From DATIBL01 sp035457505 (GTDB lineage: Bacteria > Patescibacteriota > Minisyncoccia > Phycocordibacterales > UBA6899), in the NCBI GenBank assembly GCA_035457505.1, contig DATIBL010000113.1, positions 1 through 12,636 on the forward strand: a stretch of DNA of 12,636 nt, written 5' to 3'. This document shows, in pieces, positions 1 to 8,969 of the stretch. The translations under genes and the position numbers were made by a program. The notes beneath the pieces are model-generated. The model was not told the DNA's origin, searched no databases, and worked only from the letters and a program-made list of their open reading frames with translations. Position 1 is the stretch's first letter, and every line of letters starts with the position of its first letter.

Positions 1-660
1 CTTCGCGATGCTGCCATCGACGAGGACGATCGTTGCGGCGATGCCTTTCTTCGGGTCCATGTTGGCCTCGATGATGACGCCTTCGGCTGTGCGGGTCGGA
101 TCCATCGTGAGCTCTGCCATTTCGGCAACGAGAAGCAGCGTGGAGAGGAGTTCTGGAACGCCCTGGCCGGTCTTGGCCGAGATCGGAGCCCACGGCACAT
201 CGCCGCCGTATCCTTCGACGAAGATCTCGGCCTCTGCAAGCGACTGCTTGGTGCGCTCGATGTTCGCGTTCGGTTTGTCGATCTTGTTGATCGCCACGAT
301 GTGGGGGATGCCTGCGGCGCGGATCGCCTGATATGCCTCGATCGTCTGGGGCTTTACGCCATCTTCGGCCGACACGACGAGGACCGCGATATCGGCAACA
401 TGTGCTCCGCGCGAGCGCATGCCGCGGAAAGCTTCGTGACCCGGCGTATCAAGGAAGGTGATGCGCTTCTCCTCGCCCTGGTCGTTCTTGTGCGGGACTT
501 CGTAGGCCGAAAGATGCTGCGTAATGCCGCCCGCTTCGCCTGCGACGATGTTCGTGCTCCGGATATAGTCGAGCAGCGTCGACTTTCCGTGGTCGATGTG
601 CCCCATGATGACGACGATCGGGGAGCGCTCCTTTGATTGTGCGCTTGAAGTAGTAGGCAT
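1..660 (-). CDS. infB: Translation initiation factor IF-2, N-terminal part (gene runs off the left edge)
   Basis: IF-2 is the GTPase that brings initiator fMet-tRNA to the 30S subunit and promotes subunit joining. The 220 visible codons hold a complete set of G motifs: G1 GHIDHGKS (residues 20-27), G2 GGITQH (44-49), G3 DTPG (71-74), G4 NKID (125-128) and G5 SAK (161-163). Domain II begins at the cut edge. Only about 14 residues precede the G domain, so the N-terminal extension and IF2_N modules of most bacterial IF-2 proteins are absent. An in-frame TGA lies eight codons upstream of the ATG with no intervening ATG, GTG or TTG, which supports this start. There is no Shine-Dalgarno sequence. 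The gene follows the DUF4446 gene on the same strand, 89 nt downstream, but appears to have its own promoter at 684-712. The product is certain; the C-terminal part is outside the window. Confidence 0.95.
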   Translation of the reverse strand, partial: MPTTSSAQSKERSPIVVIMGHIDHGKSTLLDYIRSTNIVAGEAGGITQHLSAYEVPHKNDQGEEKRITFLDTPGHEAFRGMRSRGAHVADIAVLVVSAEDGVKPQTIEAYQAIRAAGIPHIVAINKIDKPNANIERTKQSLAEAEIFVEGYGGDVPWAPISAKTGQGVPELLSTLLLVAEMAELTMDPTRTAEGVIIEANMDPKKGIAATIVLVDGSIAK

Positions 661-683
661 AGCGATATCTGCAATGATGCGTC

Positions 684-712
684 ATGCTACCACGCGAGTG
701 CTTCGCTGTCCA
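684..712 (-). promoter_or_regulatory. Predicted sigma70 promoter of infB
   Basis: Read on the minus strand, TGGACA (707-712) is followed by a 17-nt spacer and TAGCAT (684-689), with TGG directly upstream of the -10 hexamer (extended -10). Transcription would start near 677, giving a leader of about 17 nt without a Shine-Dalgarno sequence. Found by eye. Confidence 0.6.
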
Positions 713-749
713 GGATCGGTTGCCGTGAAAGCGCGATACAAAGCGATTT

Positions 750-1208
750 TCAGCGATCGTCGCCTTCGAGCACTGCGCGCTCTTCGCCGGTGAGTTCGAA
801 TTCGGAACGCTTGGCTTTGACGGGCTTGGCGAAGACGCTCACCTTGTCGCGCGAGTAGAGCGAGGAGAGTACGACGCCGTCGCCCTCTTCGTCGAGGAAT
901 GCTGCAGCAAAACTCTGGTTGCCGCCCGTGCCCGTCCCGGCAAAGGGATTGAACCGCAGCGTGCGAACGCCGTGGAGCTTCTTTTTGATGCGGCCATCGA
1001 GCCGCCCAAGCTCCGTCGTGGTGTCTTTTTGGAAGGTGTGAAGCGCGTCGATTGCGCGGTGTGCTCCCATGATCGCATCTTCGAGCGATGCACCAGACTT
1101 TCCGCCGAGGAGTTTTGCAATGCGCCGCTCAAGCAGGGCGATCCAGATCGCGAGTCCGATAATGACTGCGACCAAGAGCGCAAAGAGGATCTGTTGTTCC
1201 GAAAGCAT
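750..1208 (-). CDS. DUF4446 family membrane-anchored protein, function unknown
   Basis: The 152-residue protein has one N-terminal membrane helix (about residues 7-27), a short linker or coiled-coil stretch (about 28-78), and a C-terminal domain with the family signature: VRTLRFNPFAGTGTGGNQSF (81-100), followed by AAAFLDEEGDGVVLSSLYSRD and a VFAKPVKAKRSEFELT segment. This matches DUF4446 as known from Firmicutes and CPR bacteria; no biochemical role is established. The start is MLSEQQ at 1208. A -10-like TACAAT (1215-1220, minus strand) lies exactly 6 nt before the ATG, so the transcript may begin at the start codon itself. There is no Shine-Dalgarno sequence. It is divergent from the cysteine desulfurase and 89 nt upstream of infB on the same strand. 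Confidence 0.85.
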   Translation of the reverse strand: MLSEQQILFALLVAVIIGLAIWIALLERRIAKLLGGKSGASLEDAIMGAHRAIDALHTFQKDTTTELGRLDGRIKKKLHGVRTLRFNPFAGTGTGGNQSFAAAFLDEEGDGVVLSSLYSRDKVSVFAKPVKAKRSEFELTGEERAVLEGDDR

Positions 1209-1346
1209 ACGGTCATTGTACCCCCAACGGGCCCGCGCGCTAGTGGCGTGTTGTGGGGATTTCCTGTGGGCATCTTGCGCGATTGAGAGCAGAAAGGGTC
1301 TGCACAAAAGATTGCGGAAAACTCCATTTTCGCCAATCATGGATCC
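1209..1346. promoter_or_regulatory. Divergent intergenic region with two candidate leaderless promoters
   Basis: Minus strand: TACAAT at 1215-1220, then 6 nt, then the DUF4446 ATG; no good -35 is visible. Plus strand: TTGCGG (1312-1317), a 17-nt spacer, AATCAT (1335-1340), then 6 nt and the desulfurase ATG at 1347. Transcription normally starts about 7 nt after the -10 hexamer, so both transcripts would begin at or next to the A of ATG. The match to consensus is moderate (4 of 6 for AATCAT). Confidence 0.45.
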
Positions 1347-2591
1347 ATGACCGCCCCGACGCGCATCTATCTCGACCATGCCGCTGCTACGCCGCTTTCG
1401 CCTGCGGCGGCTTCGGCGATTCGCGCGGCCGAAGACGTGCACTTCGGAAATCCCGGCGCGCTGCATGCCGAGGGGCTCCAGGCTAGAGCTGCGCTCGAGA
1501 CGTCGCGCGACCAGATCGCCGGCGCGCTCGGAGTTCATGGCGATGAGATCGTGCTCACGAGCGGCGGAACGGAGTCGGTCAATCTGGCGCTCCGCGGCGC
1601 ACTCACGGCATGGAGGGAAGCGCTTGGCTCGGATGCGCGCCCACATATCATCGTCTCCGAGATCGAGCATCCGGCCGTGCTTGAGACCGCGCGATCGCTC
1701 GAGCGGGAAGGTGCACGGCTCTCGGTGCTTGCGATCGGCGCGGACGGCGTCGTCGCTCCTGATGCACTCGCAGCAGCGCTTTCTCCCGAGACAGTGCTGG
1801 TGTCGCTTATGTATGCCAACAACGAAGCCGGGATGATTCAGCCGATTCGCGAATATGCCCGTGTGATCCGCAAATGGAAGAAGGATCACTATCATCTCGA
1901 TCGCTCTCGTCCGGAGTCGCTTTCGGAGCGCTATCCGCTGCTCCATACCGATGCGTGCCAGGCGGCAGGGTATCTCGAGCTCGATCTCCGTGCGCTTGGC
2001 GTCGATCTCCTGACCTTGAACGCGGCCAAGATTGGCGGCCCGAAGGGGATCGGCGCGCTCTTTATCCGCCGTGGCGTCCCCGTTGCCGCAGTTTCGACCG
2101 GCGGCGGCCAGGAGGGCGGACGGCGCAGTGGAACTGAAGCGGTGCCGCTCGTGGCGGGCTTCGCCGCGGCGCTCCTCGAAGCGCGCGGTATTGCTGAGGA
2201 AGAGTCTCTGCGTCTGGCAGGCCTTCGTGATCGTATGGAGCAGGAGATTCTTGCGCGGATTCCAGGCGCGTCGGTGAACGGCGCTGAGGCTCCGCGCGTA
2301 CCGCACATCCTGAACGTGACGATTCCGGATGCCGATCATGAGATGCTCGTGATCGCGCTCGATCGTTCCGGCGTTGCATGCTCAACCAAGAGCGCATGCA
2401 GCGAGCGCGAGGGCGATGTGTCGCATGTCATCACTGCACTCCGCCGCGCGCACGAGTCCGCCGTGGTACCTGAGGGGCTTCGCTTCTCGCTTGGCCGTAC
2501 AACTCGCGAAGAAGATGTGCTTTCCGCCGCAGCGATGCTCGAGGACTGCGTGAAGCGGTTTGTCGAACCCGTGAAGGGGTTGGTATCATAG
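1347..2591 (+). CDS. Cysteine desulfurase (NifS/IscS-like, class V aminotransferase)
   Basis: This PLP enzyme takes sulfur from L-cysteine as a persulfide for Fe-S clusters and tRNA thiolation. The 414-residue protein starts with IYLDHAAATP (7-16). It has SGGTES (72-77), the PLP-stacking His108 in SEIEHPAV, HTDACQAAG (200-208) with Asp202 and Gln205, the Schiff-base lysine Lys228 in NAAKIGGPKG, GGGQEGGRRSGTE (252-264), and the catalytic cysteine Cys351 in STKSACSE. Two oddities: the usual His before the PLP lysine (HK) is Ala here, and a charged insertion of roughly 15 to 20 residues (about 177-197) precedes HTD. No scaffold (iscU/sufU) or thiolase gene is adjacent, so the sulfur acceptor cannot be named. 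No Shine-Dalgarno sequence is present; the candidate promoter places transcription start at the ATG. I leave the symbol blank because nifS, iscS and sufS cannot be told apart here. Confidence 0.93.
   Translation: MTAPTRIYLDHAAATPLSPAAASAIRAAEDVHFGNPGALHAEGLQARAALETSRDQIAGALGVHGDEIVLTSGGTESVNLALRGALTAWREALGSDARPHIIVSEIEHPAVLETARSLEREGARLSVLAIGADGVVAPDALAAALSPETVLVSLMYANNEAGMIQPIREYARVIRKWKKDHYHLDRSRPESLSERYPLLHTDACQAAGYLELDLRALGVDLLTLNAAKIGGPKGIGALFIRRGVPVAAVSTGGGQEGGRRSGTEAVPLVAGFAAALLEARGIAEEESLRLAGLRDRMEQEILARIPGASVNGAEAPRVPHILNVTIPDADHEMLVIALDRSGVACSTKSACSEREGDVSHVITALRRAHESAVVPEGLRFSLGRTTREEDVLSAAAMLEDCVKRFVEPVKGLVS
2560..2589 (+). promoter_or_regulatory. Predicted extended -10 promoter of the VUT transporter gene
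   Basis: TTGTCG (2560-2565), an 18-nt spacer, TGG and TATCAT (2584-2589). It overlaps the end of the desulfurase coding region, and the -10 overlaps its stop codon. Transcription would start near 2596, leaving a leader of about 29 nt. Confidence 0.45.
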
Positions 2592-2624
2592 AGTCTTCGA
2601 GTCCCGCTCCCGGGAATCGCTTGT

Positions 2625-3395
2625 ATGTCTCCATTCCTTCTTCTGATGTGGGTCGTCGGCGTGACCAGCTTCACGCTTTTGGGCAGCCTCTACGCACGCC
2701 GATATGAGCGTCCGGGGATGCTCATCGGCCTCTATGTCGCCTTCGTGCTGACGGCGCAGATGCTTGCGACGAAGATCGCGTATTTTGATTTTGGTGCGCT
2801 GTCGTTCAGCGGACCGGCGGGCATTCTCGTTTTCTCTGTCACATTCCTTCTCCTCGATATCGTGAATGAGAAGTTTGGCCGCGCGGTGACGCAGCGCATG
2901 ATCTTCACGGCGTTCGCAGCGCAGGTCGCGTCCACGTTCTTCCTCTGGCTCGGCACGCAGTTCGATCCCGACAGCACCTGGGCGTCGACGCGCAATGCGC
3001 ACGAGTGGAACCAGGTCTTCGGCGCCGTTCCGCGCATCACGCTCGCGAGCTGGATCGCGTTTCTGGTGAGCGAGAATATCGATGCATATATCTTCGACCG
3101 GTTCCGCCGCGCGACAGGGGAGCGGCATTTGTGGCTCCGAAACGTCGTCTCCACGATCCCTGCGCTTCTGATCGACAGTCTGCTCTTTATTCCGATCGCA
3201 TTCGCCGGAACGGGCCTTCCGCTCCTCGCGATGATCAAAGGCCAGGTCGCAATGAAATGGATCGTCGGCATCGTGAACATCCCGTTCATGTACCTCAATC
3301 ACGCCATCCTTTTTTCGGGGCGCGGAACGCCGGATCGGCACATTCTTCCGTGGAAGACGGTGCCAAAGTTCGAGCAAGGCGACCGGGAAGATTAG
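2625..3395 (+). CDS. Queuosine precursor transporter, VUT/YhhQ family (formerly DUF165)
   Basis: YhhQ-family proteins import preQ0/preQ1 or queuine for tRNA queuosine synthesis. The 256-residue protein is almost entirely hydrophobic, with about six membrane segments. It has the family landmarks: a cytoplasmic LLDIVNEKFGR segment (76-86), SENIDAYIFDRFRR (149-162), LRNVVSTIPALLIDSLLF (171-188), and a C-terminal helix near IKGQVAMKWIVGIVNIP (204-220). It is slightly longer than the about 220 residues of E. coli YhhQ. The start MSPFLLLMW gives a short N-tail directly before the first helix; no Shine-Dalgarno sequence is seen. It begins 33 nt after the desulfurase. Both genes can serve tRNA modification, but the shared location alone is weak evidence. 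No tgt, queA or other queuosine gene is in the window. Confidence 0.85.
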   Translation: MSPFLLLMWVVGVTSFTLLGSLYARRYERPGMLIGLYVAFVLTAQMLATKIAYFDFGALSFSGPAGILVFSVTFLLLDIVNEKFGRAVTQRMIFTAFAAQVASTFFLWLGTQFDPDSTWASTRNAHEWNQVFGAVPRITLASWIAFLVSENIDAYIFDRFRRATGERHLWLRNVVSTIPALLIDSLLFIPIAFAGTGLPLLAMIKGQVAMKWIVGIVNIPFMYLNHAILFSGRGTPDRHILPWKTVPKFEQGDRED

Positions 3396-3419
3396 CGTGC
3401 GCTATGCGGGGCCCTCGTG

Positions 3420-3428
3420 TGCTATACT
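3420..3428 (+). promoter_or_regulatory. Predicted extended -10 promoter of the superoxide dismutase gene
   Basis: TGC followed by TATACT (3423-3428), a near-consensus extended -10 without a recognisable -35. The leader would be about 78 nt (from about 3435) and lacks a well-placed Shine-Dalgarno sequence; GAGAGG at 3488-3493 is about 19 nt from the ATG. Confidence 0.5.
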
Positions 3429-3512
3429 TTGGGCGAAGTTAATTAGTAAACCATCGGGCTTTTCGCAGTACAGAAGTTTGCTGTTTGTGAGAGGCCGAAA
3501 CATTGACGCACT

Positions 3513-4094
3513 ATGTACGAAGCAAAAACATTCGCACATCTGCTCGGAACTCCCGGGTTCAGCGATGCGCTGCTCAAGAATCACTTCACGCTCTACGAAG
3601 GGTATGTGAAGAATACCAATGCCCTGATCGAGACGCTCCGCTCTGCAAAGCATGCGCCCGGATCGCCGGAGTACAACGAGCTCACCCGGCGTTTCGGCTG
3701 GGAATGGAACGGCATGCGCCTCCACGAGCTTTATTTTGGCAACATGACGAGCGGCGGAAAGGCGCTGTCGGACGGGACTCTGAAGGATGCGATCGAGAAG
3801 ACCTGGGGGTCGTATGATGCGTGGCAGAAAGATCTCGTGGGATGCGGAACGATGCGCGGGATTGGCTGGGTCGTGCTTTCCTACGATCCGGAAAAGAACG
3901 CGCTTTTCAACACATGGATCAACGAGCATGATGCCGGGCATCTGGCAGGCTCTGTCCCGCTTCTCGTGATGGACGTATTCGAGCACGCATTCATGATCGA
4001 CTACGGTCTGAAGCGCGCGGATTACATTGCCGCATTTCTTGCCGCGATCGATTGGAGCGTGGTCGAAGTGCGCTACACTCGGGCCGCTTCCTAG
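3513..4094 (+). CDS. Superoxide dismutase, Fe/Mn family
   Basis: The enzyme dismutates superoxide to oxygen and hydrogen peroxide; no signal peptide is visible, so it is probably cytoplasmic. The 193-residue protein is a typical length. The four metal ligands can be placed: His24 (KNHFTLYEGYV), His71 (NGMRLHELYF), Asp154 and His158 (DVFEHAFMIDYG). The usual DVWEH motif reads DVFEH, and the region before it (NEHDAGHLAGSVPLLVMD, 137-154) is changed from the classical NQD-HAG form, so metal preference cannot be read from the sequence. The start MYEAKTF sits where the N-terminus is expected, with no Shine-Dalgarno sequence. It has its own predicted promoter and is followed after 92 nt by the next gene. 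It implies exposure to oxygen, at least transiently. Confidence 0.92.
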   Translation: MYEAKTFAHLLGTPGFSDALLKNHFTLYEGYVKNTNALIETLRSAKHAPGSPEYNELTRRFGWEWNGMRLHELYFGNMTSGGKALSDGTLKDAIEKTWGSYDAWQKDLVGCGTMRGIGWVVLSYDPEKNALFNTWINEHDAGHLAGSVPLLVMDVFEHAFMIDYGLKRADYIAAFLAAIDWSVVEVRYTRAAS

Positions 4095-4162
4095 CTCGTG
4101 AGGCCTTGGCGGGCACTCTTTCTAGTTCTAGGGGACACCCGCCTCGCTCGGGCAGGCTTTTG

Positions 4163-4171
4163 TGATACACT
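4163..4171 (+). promoter_or_regulatory. Predicted extended -10 promoter of the degenerate trypsin-like protein gene
   Basis: TGA followed by TACACT (4166-4171). Transcription would start near 4178, giving a leader of only about 9 nt before the ATG at 4187. No clear -35 is visible. Confidence 0.5.
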
Positions 4172-4186
4172 GAGTACACCGAATCT

Positions 4187-5083
4187 ATGGAAGACCTGAA
4201 CAATCACCAGATGGTGCTCCTGTGCGTCCTTGTGTCGTTCGTGACTGCGATCGCGACCGGCATCATTACCGTTGCGCTGCTTCAGGAATCTCCGCAGACC
4301 GTCACTCAGACGGTCAATCGCGTCGTCGAGCGCACAATCGAGCGCGTCGTCCCCGAAGAGATCAAGCCCGAAAAGCCAGCAGTCACGACCGTCACCAAGG
4401 AGGTCACCGTGTACGCCAAAGAGGACGATCTGATCATCGGCGCTGTCGAGAAAAATCAGCCGCGCATCGCCCGCATCTTTGCCGGTGCTTCGACCTCAAG
4501 CGATCCGATCGGCATCGGGTTTGTGGTGGCGCAAGACGGAACGATCGTGACCTCAGCGTCTGTCACGTCGGGCCACACGGCGTTTTCGGTGATGATCGGC
4601 TCCAAGACCTATGCGGCCAAGCAGATGAGTACGAAAGACGTTTCTGCGCCTGCGTCGCTCTTGCGCGTGGTCGATCTTGCCAAAGGTGAGAAGATCGACG
4701 CCGTCGCAATCCCGACCAAGCTTGAGCTCAAGCTTGCCCAGAGCGCCATCGTCCTCGGAGGCGAAGATGGGTCCAGTGTGTTCAAGACGACGCTTGCGAA
4801 GTTTGCATATGCCAAGACTGAATCCACGACGACGCCCCCGCTCCTTATCGCGGTCGAAACGAACCCGCGCATTCCGGAGCGCAATTCCGGCGCACTCGTC
4901 TCCAATCTCGATGGCCAGGCGATTGGCGTTTCTGTCTGGGATGAATCGTTGTCTCGCTATGTGATCTATCCGATGGCGCGCATCCTCGATCTTCTTTCCG
5001 CCGCCGCCGAGGCCGATGCTGCCGCAAAACCGCAGGGACAGGGAGGGGAGAGTCCGTCAGAGAAGCCCGCTGGGACCAGTTGA
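4187..5083 (+). CDS. Membrane-anchored, catalytically degenerate trypsin/HtrA-like protein
   Basis: The 298-residue protein has one N-terminal membrane helix (about residues 10-32), a Thr/Val/Glu-rich stalk (33-78), a domain with trypsin-fold landmarks, and a disordered Ala/Pro/Gly/Ser tail (about 272-298). GIGFVVAQDGTIVTSASV (109-126) matches the HtrA pattern GSGFI..DGYIVTNNHV, but the catalytic His is Ser125. The following segment SAPASLLRV (153-161) replaces the usual D-x-A-x-L motif, so the Asp is also missing. RNSGALVSNLDGQAIGV (232-248) keeps the GNSGGPL..DG..IGV shape with Ser234. With two of three triad residues gone it should be a binding or scaffold protein rather than a protease, located outside the membrane. 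Length and layout fit a family I associate with Parcubacteria; that link is from memory. It stands alone between its own promoter and that of the clpB-like gene. Confidence 0.7.
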   Translation: MEDLNNHQMVLLCVLVSFVTAIATGIITVALLQESPQTVTQTVNRVVERTIERVVPEEIKPEKPAVTTVTKEVTVYAKEDDLIIGAVEKNQPRIARIFAGASTSSDPIGIGFVVAQDGTIVTSASVTSGHTAFSVMIGSKTYAAKQMSTKDVSAPASLLRVVDLAKGEKIDAVAIPTKLELKLAQSAIVLGGEDGSSVFKTTLAKFAYAKTESTTTPPLLIAVETNPRIPERNSGALVSNLDGQAIGVSVWDESLSRYVIYPMARILDLLSAAAEADAAAKPQGQGGESPSEKPAGTS

Positions 5084-5144
5084 ATCCGATATGTCATGTC
5101 TTCTCCGAACACTTCTCCCCGCGGGCACGCCAAGCGGGGACACC

Positions 5145-5172
5145 TTTACAATCTCACGATTCATGCTATGAT
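5145..5172 (+). promoter_or_regulatory. Predicted promoter of the Hsp100 chaperone gene
   Basis: TTTACA (5145-5150), a 16-nt spacer ending in TGC, and TATGAT (5167-5172). The leader is about 56 nt from about 5179, without a Shine-Dalgarno sequence. A CCCCGC/GCGGGG inverted repeat (5117-5122 and 5134-5139) and a GGGGACACC motif (5136-5144) lie immediately upstream. I see no CIRCE or HAIR-type heat-shock operator. Confidence 0.6.
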
Positions 5173-5234
5173 TTGAGTGACAAAGGGCTGCAGAACGGTG
5201 TTTCTATGAGCAGGCCGAAACCAACATCACATCT

Positions 5235-7943
<2,709 letters not shown>

Positions 7944-7971
7944 TATTCATCTCGTTGGTCGAGGAAAAGAA

Positions 7972-7999
7972 AAAAGCGACATCTTGCGATGTCGCTTTT
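7972..7999. terminator. Bidirectional intrinsic terminator
   Basis: A perfect 12-bp stem: AAAAGCGACATC (7972-7983), loop TTGC, GATGTCGCTTTT (7988-7999). It carries a T-run on both strands and sits between the convergent clp gene and the reductase gene, so it can serve both. Confidence 0.9.
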
Positions 8000-8008
8000 G
8001 GTTTTCGA

Positions 8009-8758
8009 TCAGCGGAAATAGAGTCCGCCGTTCGCATCGATGCACGCCCCGGTAATGAAGGCGGCGTCATCGCTTGCAAGGAAGGCCACGACAGCAGCGA
8101 TCTCGTCGGGTCGCGCGAGTCGGCCGACAGGAACCTTGGCGACGATGCCAGCAAGGATGCTCGGCTCGATCTTGGCGACCATATCAGTGCCCACGTATCC
8201 CGGAGCGACGGCGTTCACAGTGACTCCTTTTTTTGCGAGTTCGGCGGCAACCGACTTGGTGAAGCCGATGATGCCCGCCTTCGCTGCGGCATAGTTTGCC
8301 TGGCCGAACTCGCCCTTCTGTCCGTTGACAGAGGAGATCGAAATGATCCGGCCGAATCCGCGCGACGCCATACCTTCGACGAACTGCTTGGTCACGTGAA
8401 AGACGCTGTCGAGATTCGTGTGCATAACAGCGTCCCACTCTGTTTTCGTCATCTTTCGGAATGATGCGTCTGCCGTGATTCCGGCGTTATTGACCAGGAT
8501 ATCGACGGGGCCGACTCCGGCCTGGACGTCGGCCGCGAGCGTTATGCACGAGTCGAAGTCTGAGACATCAACCGGATATGCTTTGACGGTGTATCCCGCG
8601 TCCGCCATGGCCTTCTTCCAGGCTGCGAGTCCTGCGATCACCCGGGCGTCTCCTGGGTAGTACGTGACGACGACCGTATAGCCGTCCTTTGCGAGTCGTG
8701 CGGCGATTGCGGCTCCGAGCCCCGTTGTTCCGCCAGTGACGAGTGCGATGCGTGTCAT
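8009..8758 (-). CDS. Acetoacetyl-CoA reductase (PhaB-like) / 3-oxoacyl-ACP reductase, SDR family
   Basis: An NADPH-type short-chain dehydrogenase of 249 residues. Visible motifs: TGGTTGLG (8-15) for cofactor binding, VDVSD (63-67), NNAG (90-93), Asn115, and the catalytic Ser143, Tyr156 and Lys160. The stretch FRKMTKTEWDAVMHTNLDS (100-118), then ISSVNGQKGEFGQANY (141-156), and the GGLYFR end resemble Ralstonia PhaB (FRKMT..WDAV, NISSVNGQKGQFGQTNY, GGLHMG) more than housekeeping FabG. The expected reaction is therefore acetoacetyl-CoA to (R)-3-hydroxybutyryl-CoA. No phaA, phaC or fatty-acid genes are nearby, so the physiological substrate is open. It has an AGGAG Shine-Dalgarno sequence 6 nt before the ATG, which core genes in this window lack, and its own promoter. 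It is divergent from the 3-helix membrane protein gene. Confidence 0.85.
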   Translation of the reverse strand: MTRIALVTGGTTGLGAAIAARLAKDGYTVVVTYYPGDARVIAGLAAWKKAMADAGYTVKAYPVDVSDFDSCITLAADVQAGVGPVDILVNNAGITADASFRKMTKTEWDAVMHTNLDSVFHVTKQFVEGMASRGFGRIISISSVNGQKGEFGQANYAAAKAGIIGFTKSVAAELAKKGVTVNAVAPGYVGTDMVAKIEPSILAGIVAKVPVGRLARPDEIAAVVAFLASDDAAFITGACIDANGGLYFR

Positions 8759-8799
8759 GATGTGCTCCTTGCACGTGGTGAGAAAGATCGTTCATCGAG

Positions 8800-8828
8800 A
8801 ATCTATGCTGAATGGGGGTGGAATGCAA
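8800..8828 (-). promoter_or_regulatory. Predicted sigma70 promoter of the reductase gene
   Basis: On the minus strand: TTGCAT (8823-8828), a 17-nt spacer, TAGATT (8800-8805). Transcription would start near 8793, with a leader of about 35 nt containing AGGAG. Confidence 0.55.
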
Positions 8829-8882
8829 GCAATGTCTTCAGTCAGTATCTGCCGGTTCAAAGATGTGTGTATCTGCTCGCTT

Positions 8883-8905
8883 GCGATCGAAAAGTGTAGG
8901 ATCGC
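8883..8905. repeat. Inverted repeat, possible operator between divergent promoters
   Basis: GCGATC (8883-8888) and GATCGC (8900-8905), perfect 6-bp arms separated by 11 nt. It lies between the -35 boxes of the reductase gene and the 3-helix membrane protein gene, a usual place for a shared operator. No regulator gene is adjacent, so this is only a position-based suggestion. Confidence 0.3.
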
Positions 8906-8911
8906 AACATC

Positions 8912-8939
8912 TTGCAAATTTACTGCCAGGCGGGATAAT
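8912..8939 (+). promoter_or_regulatory. Predicted sigma70 promoter of the 3-helix membrane protein gene
   Basis: TTGCAA (8912-8917), a 16-nt spacer, GATAAT (8934-8939). Transcription would start near 8946, and the 24-nt leader contains GGAG (8956-8959) about 10 nt before the ATG. Confidence 0.55.
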
Positions 8940-8969
8940 CTCACAAGATTGCTTTGGAGATTTCCGAGC

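Noticed and set aside
1209..2339. Extension of the DUF4446 frame far upstream on the minus strand
   Set aside because: The upstream part is antisense to the cysteine desulfurase, and the family start fits MLSEQQ at 1208.
2586..3377. Minus-strand open frame of 263 codons opposite the transporter
   Set aside because: Arg/Asp/Glu-rich shadow of a membrane protein gene; no start signals or family motifs.
4109..4165. Possible terminator after superoxide dismutase
   Set aside because: Competing short GC stems followed by only TTTT and G; too weak to call, and better described as part of the repeated GGGGACACC motif.
8736..8969. Upstream extension of the 3-helix membrane protein to an ATG at 8736
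   Set aside because: It would overlap the reductase start and both promoters, and the added residues are not protein-like; the ATG at 8970 has a Shine-Dalgarno sequence.
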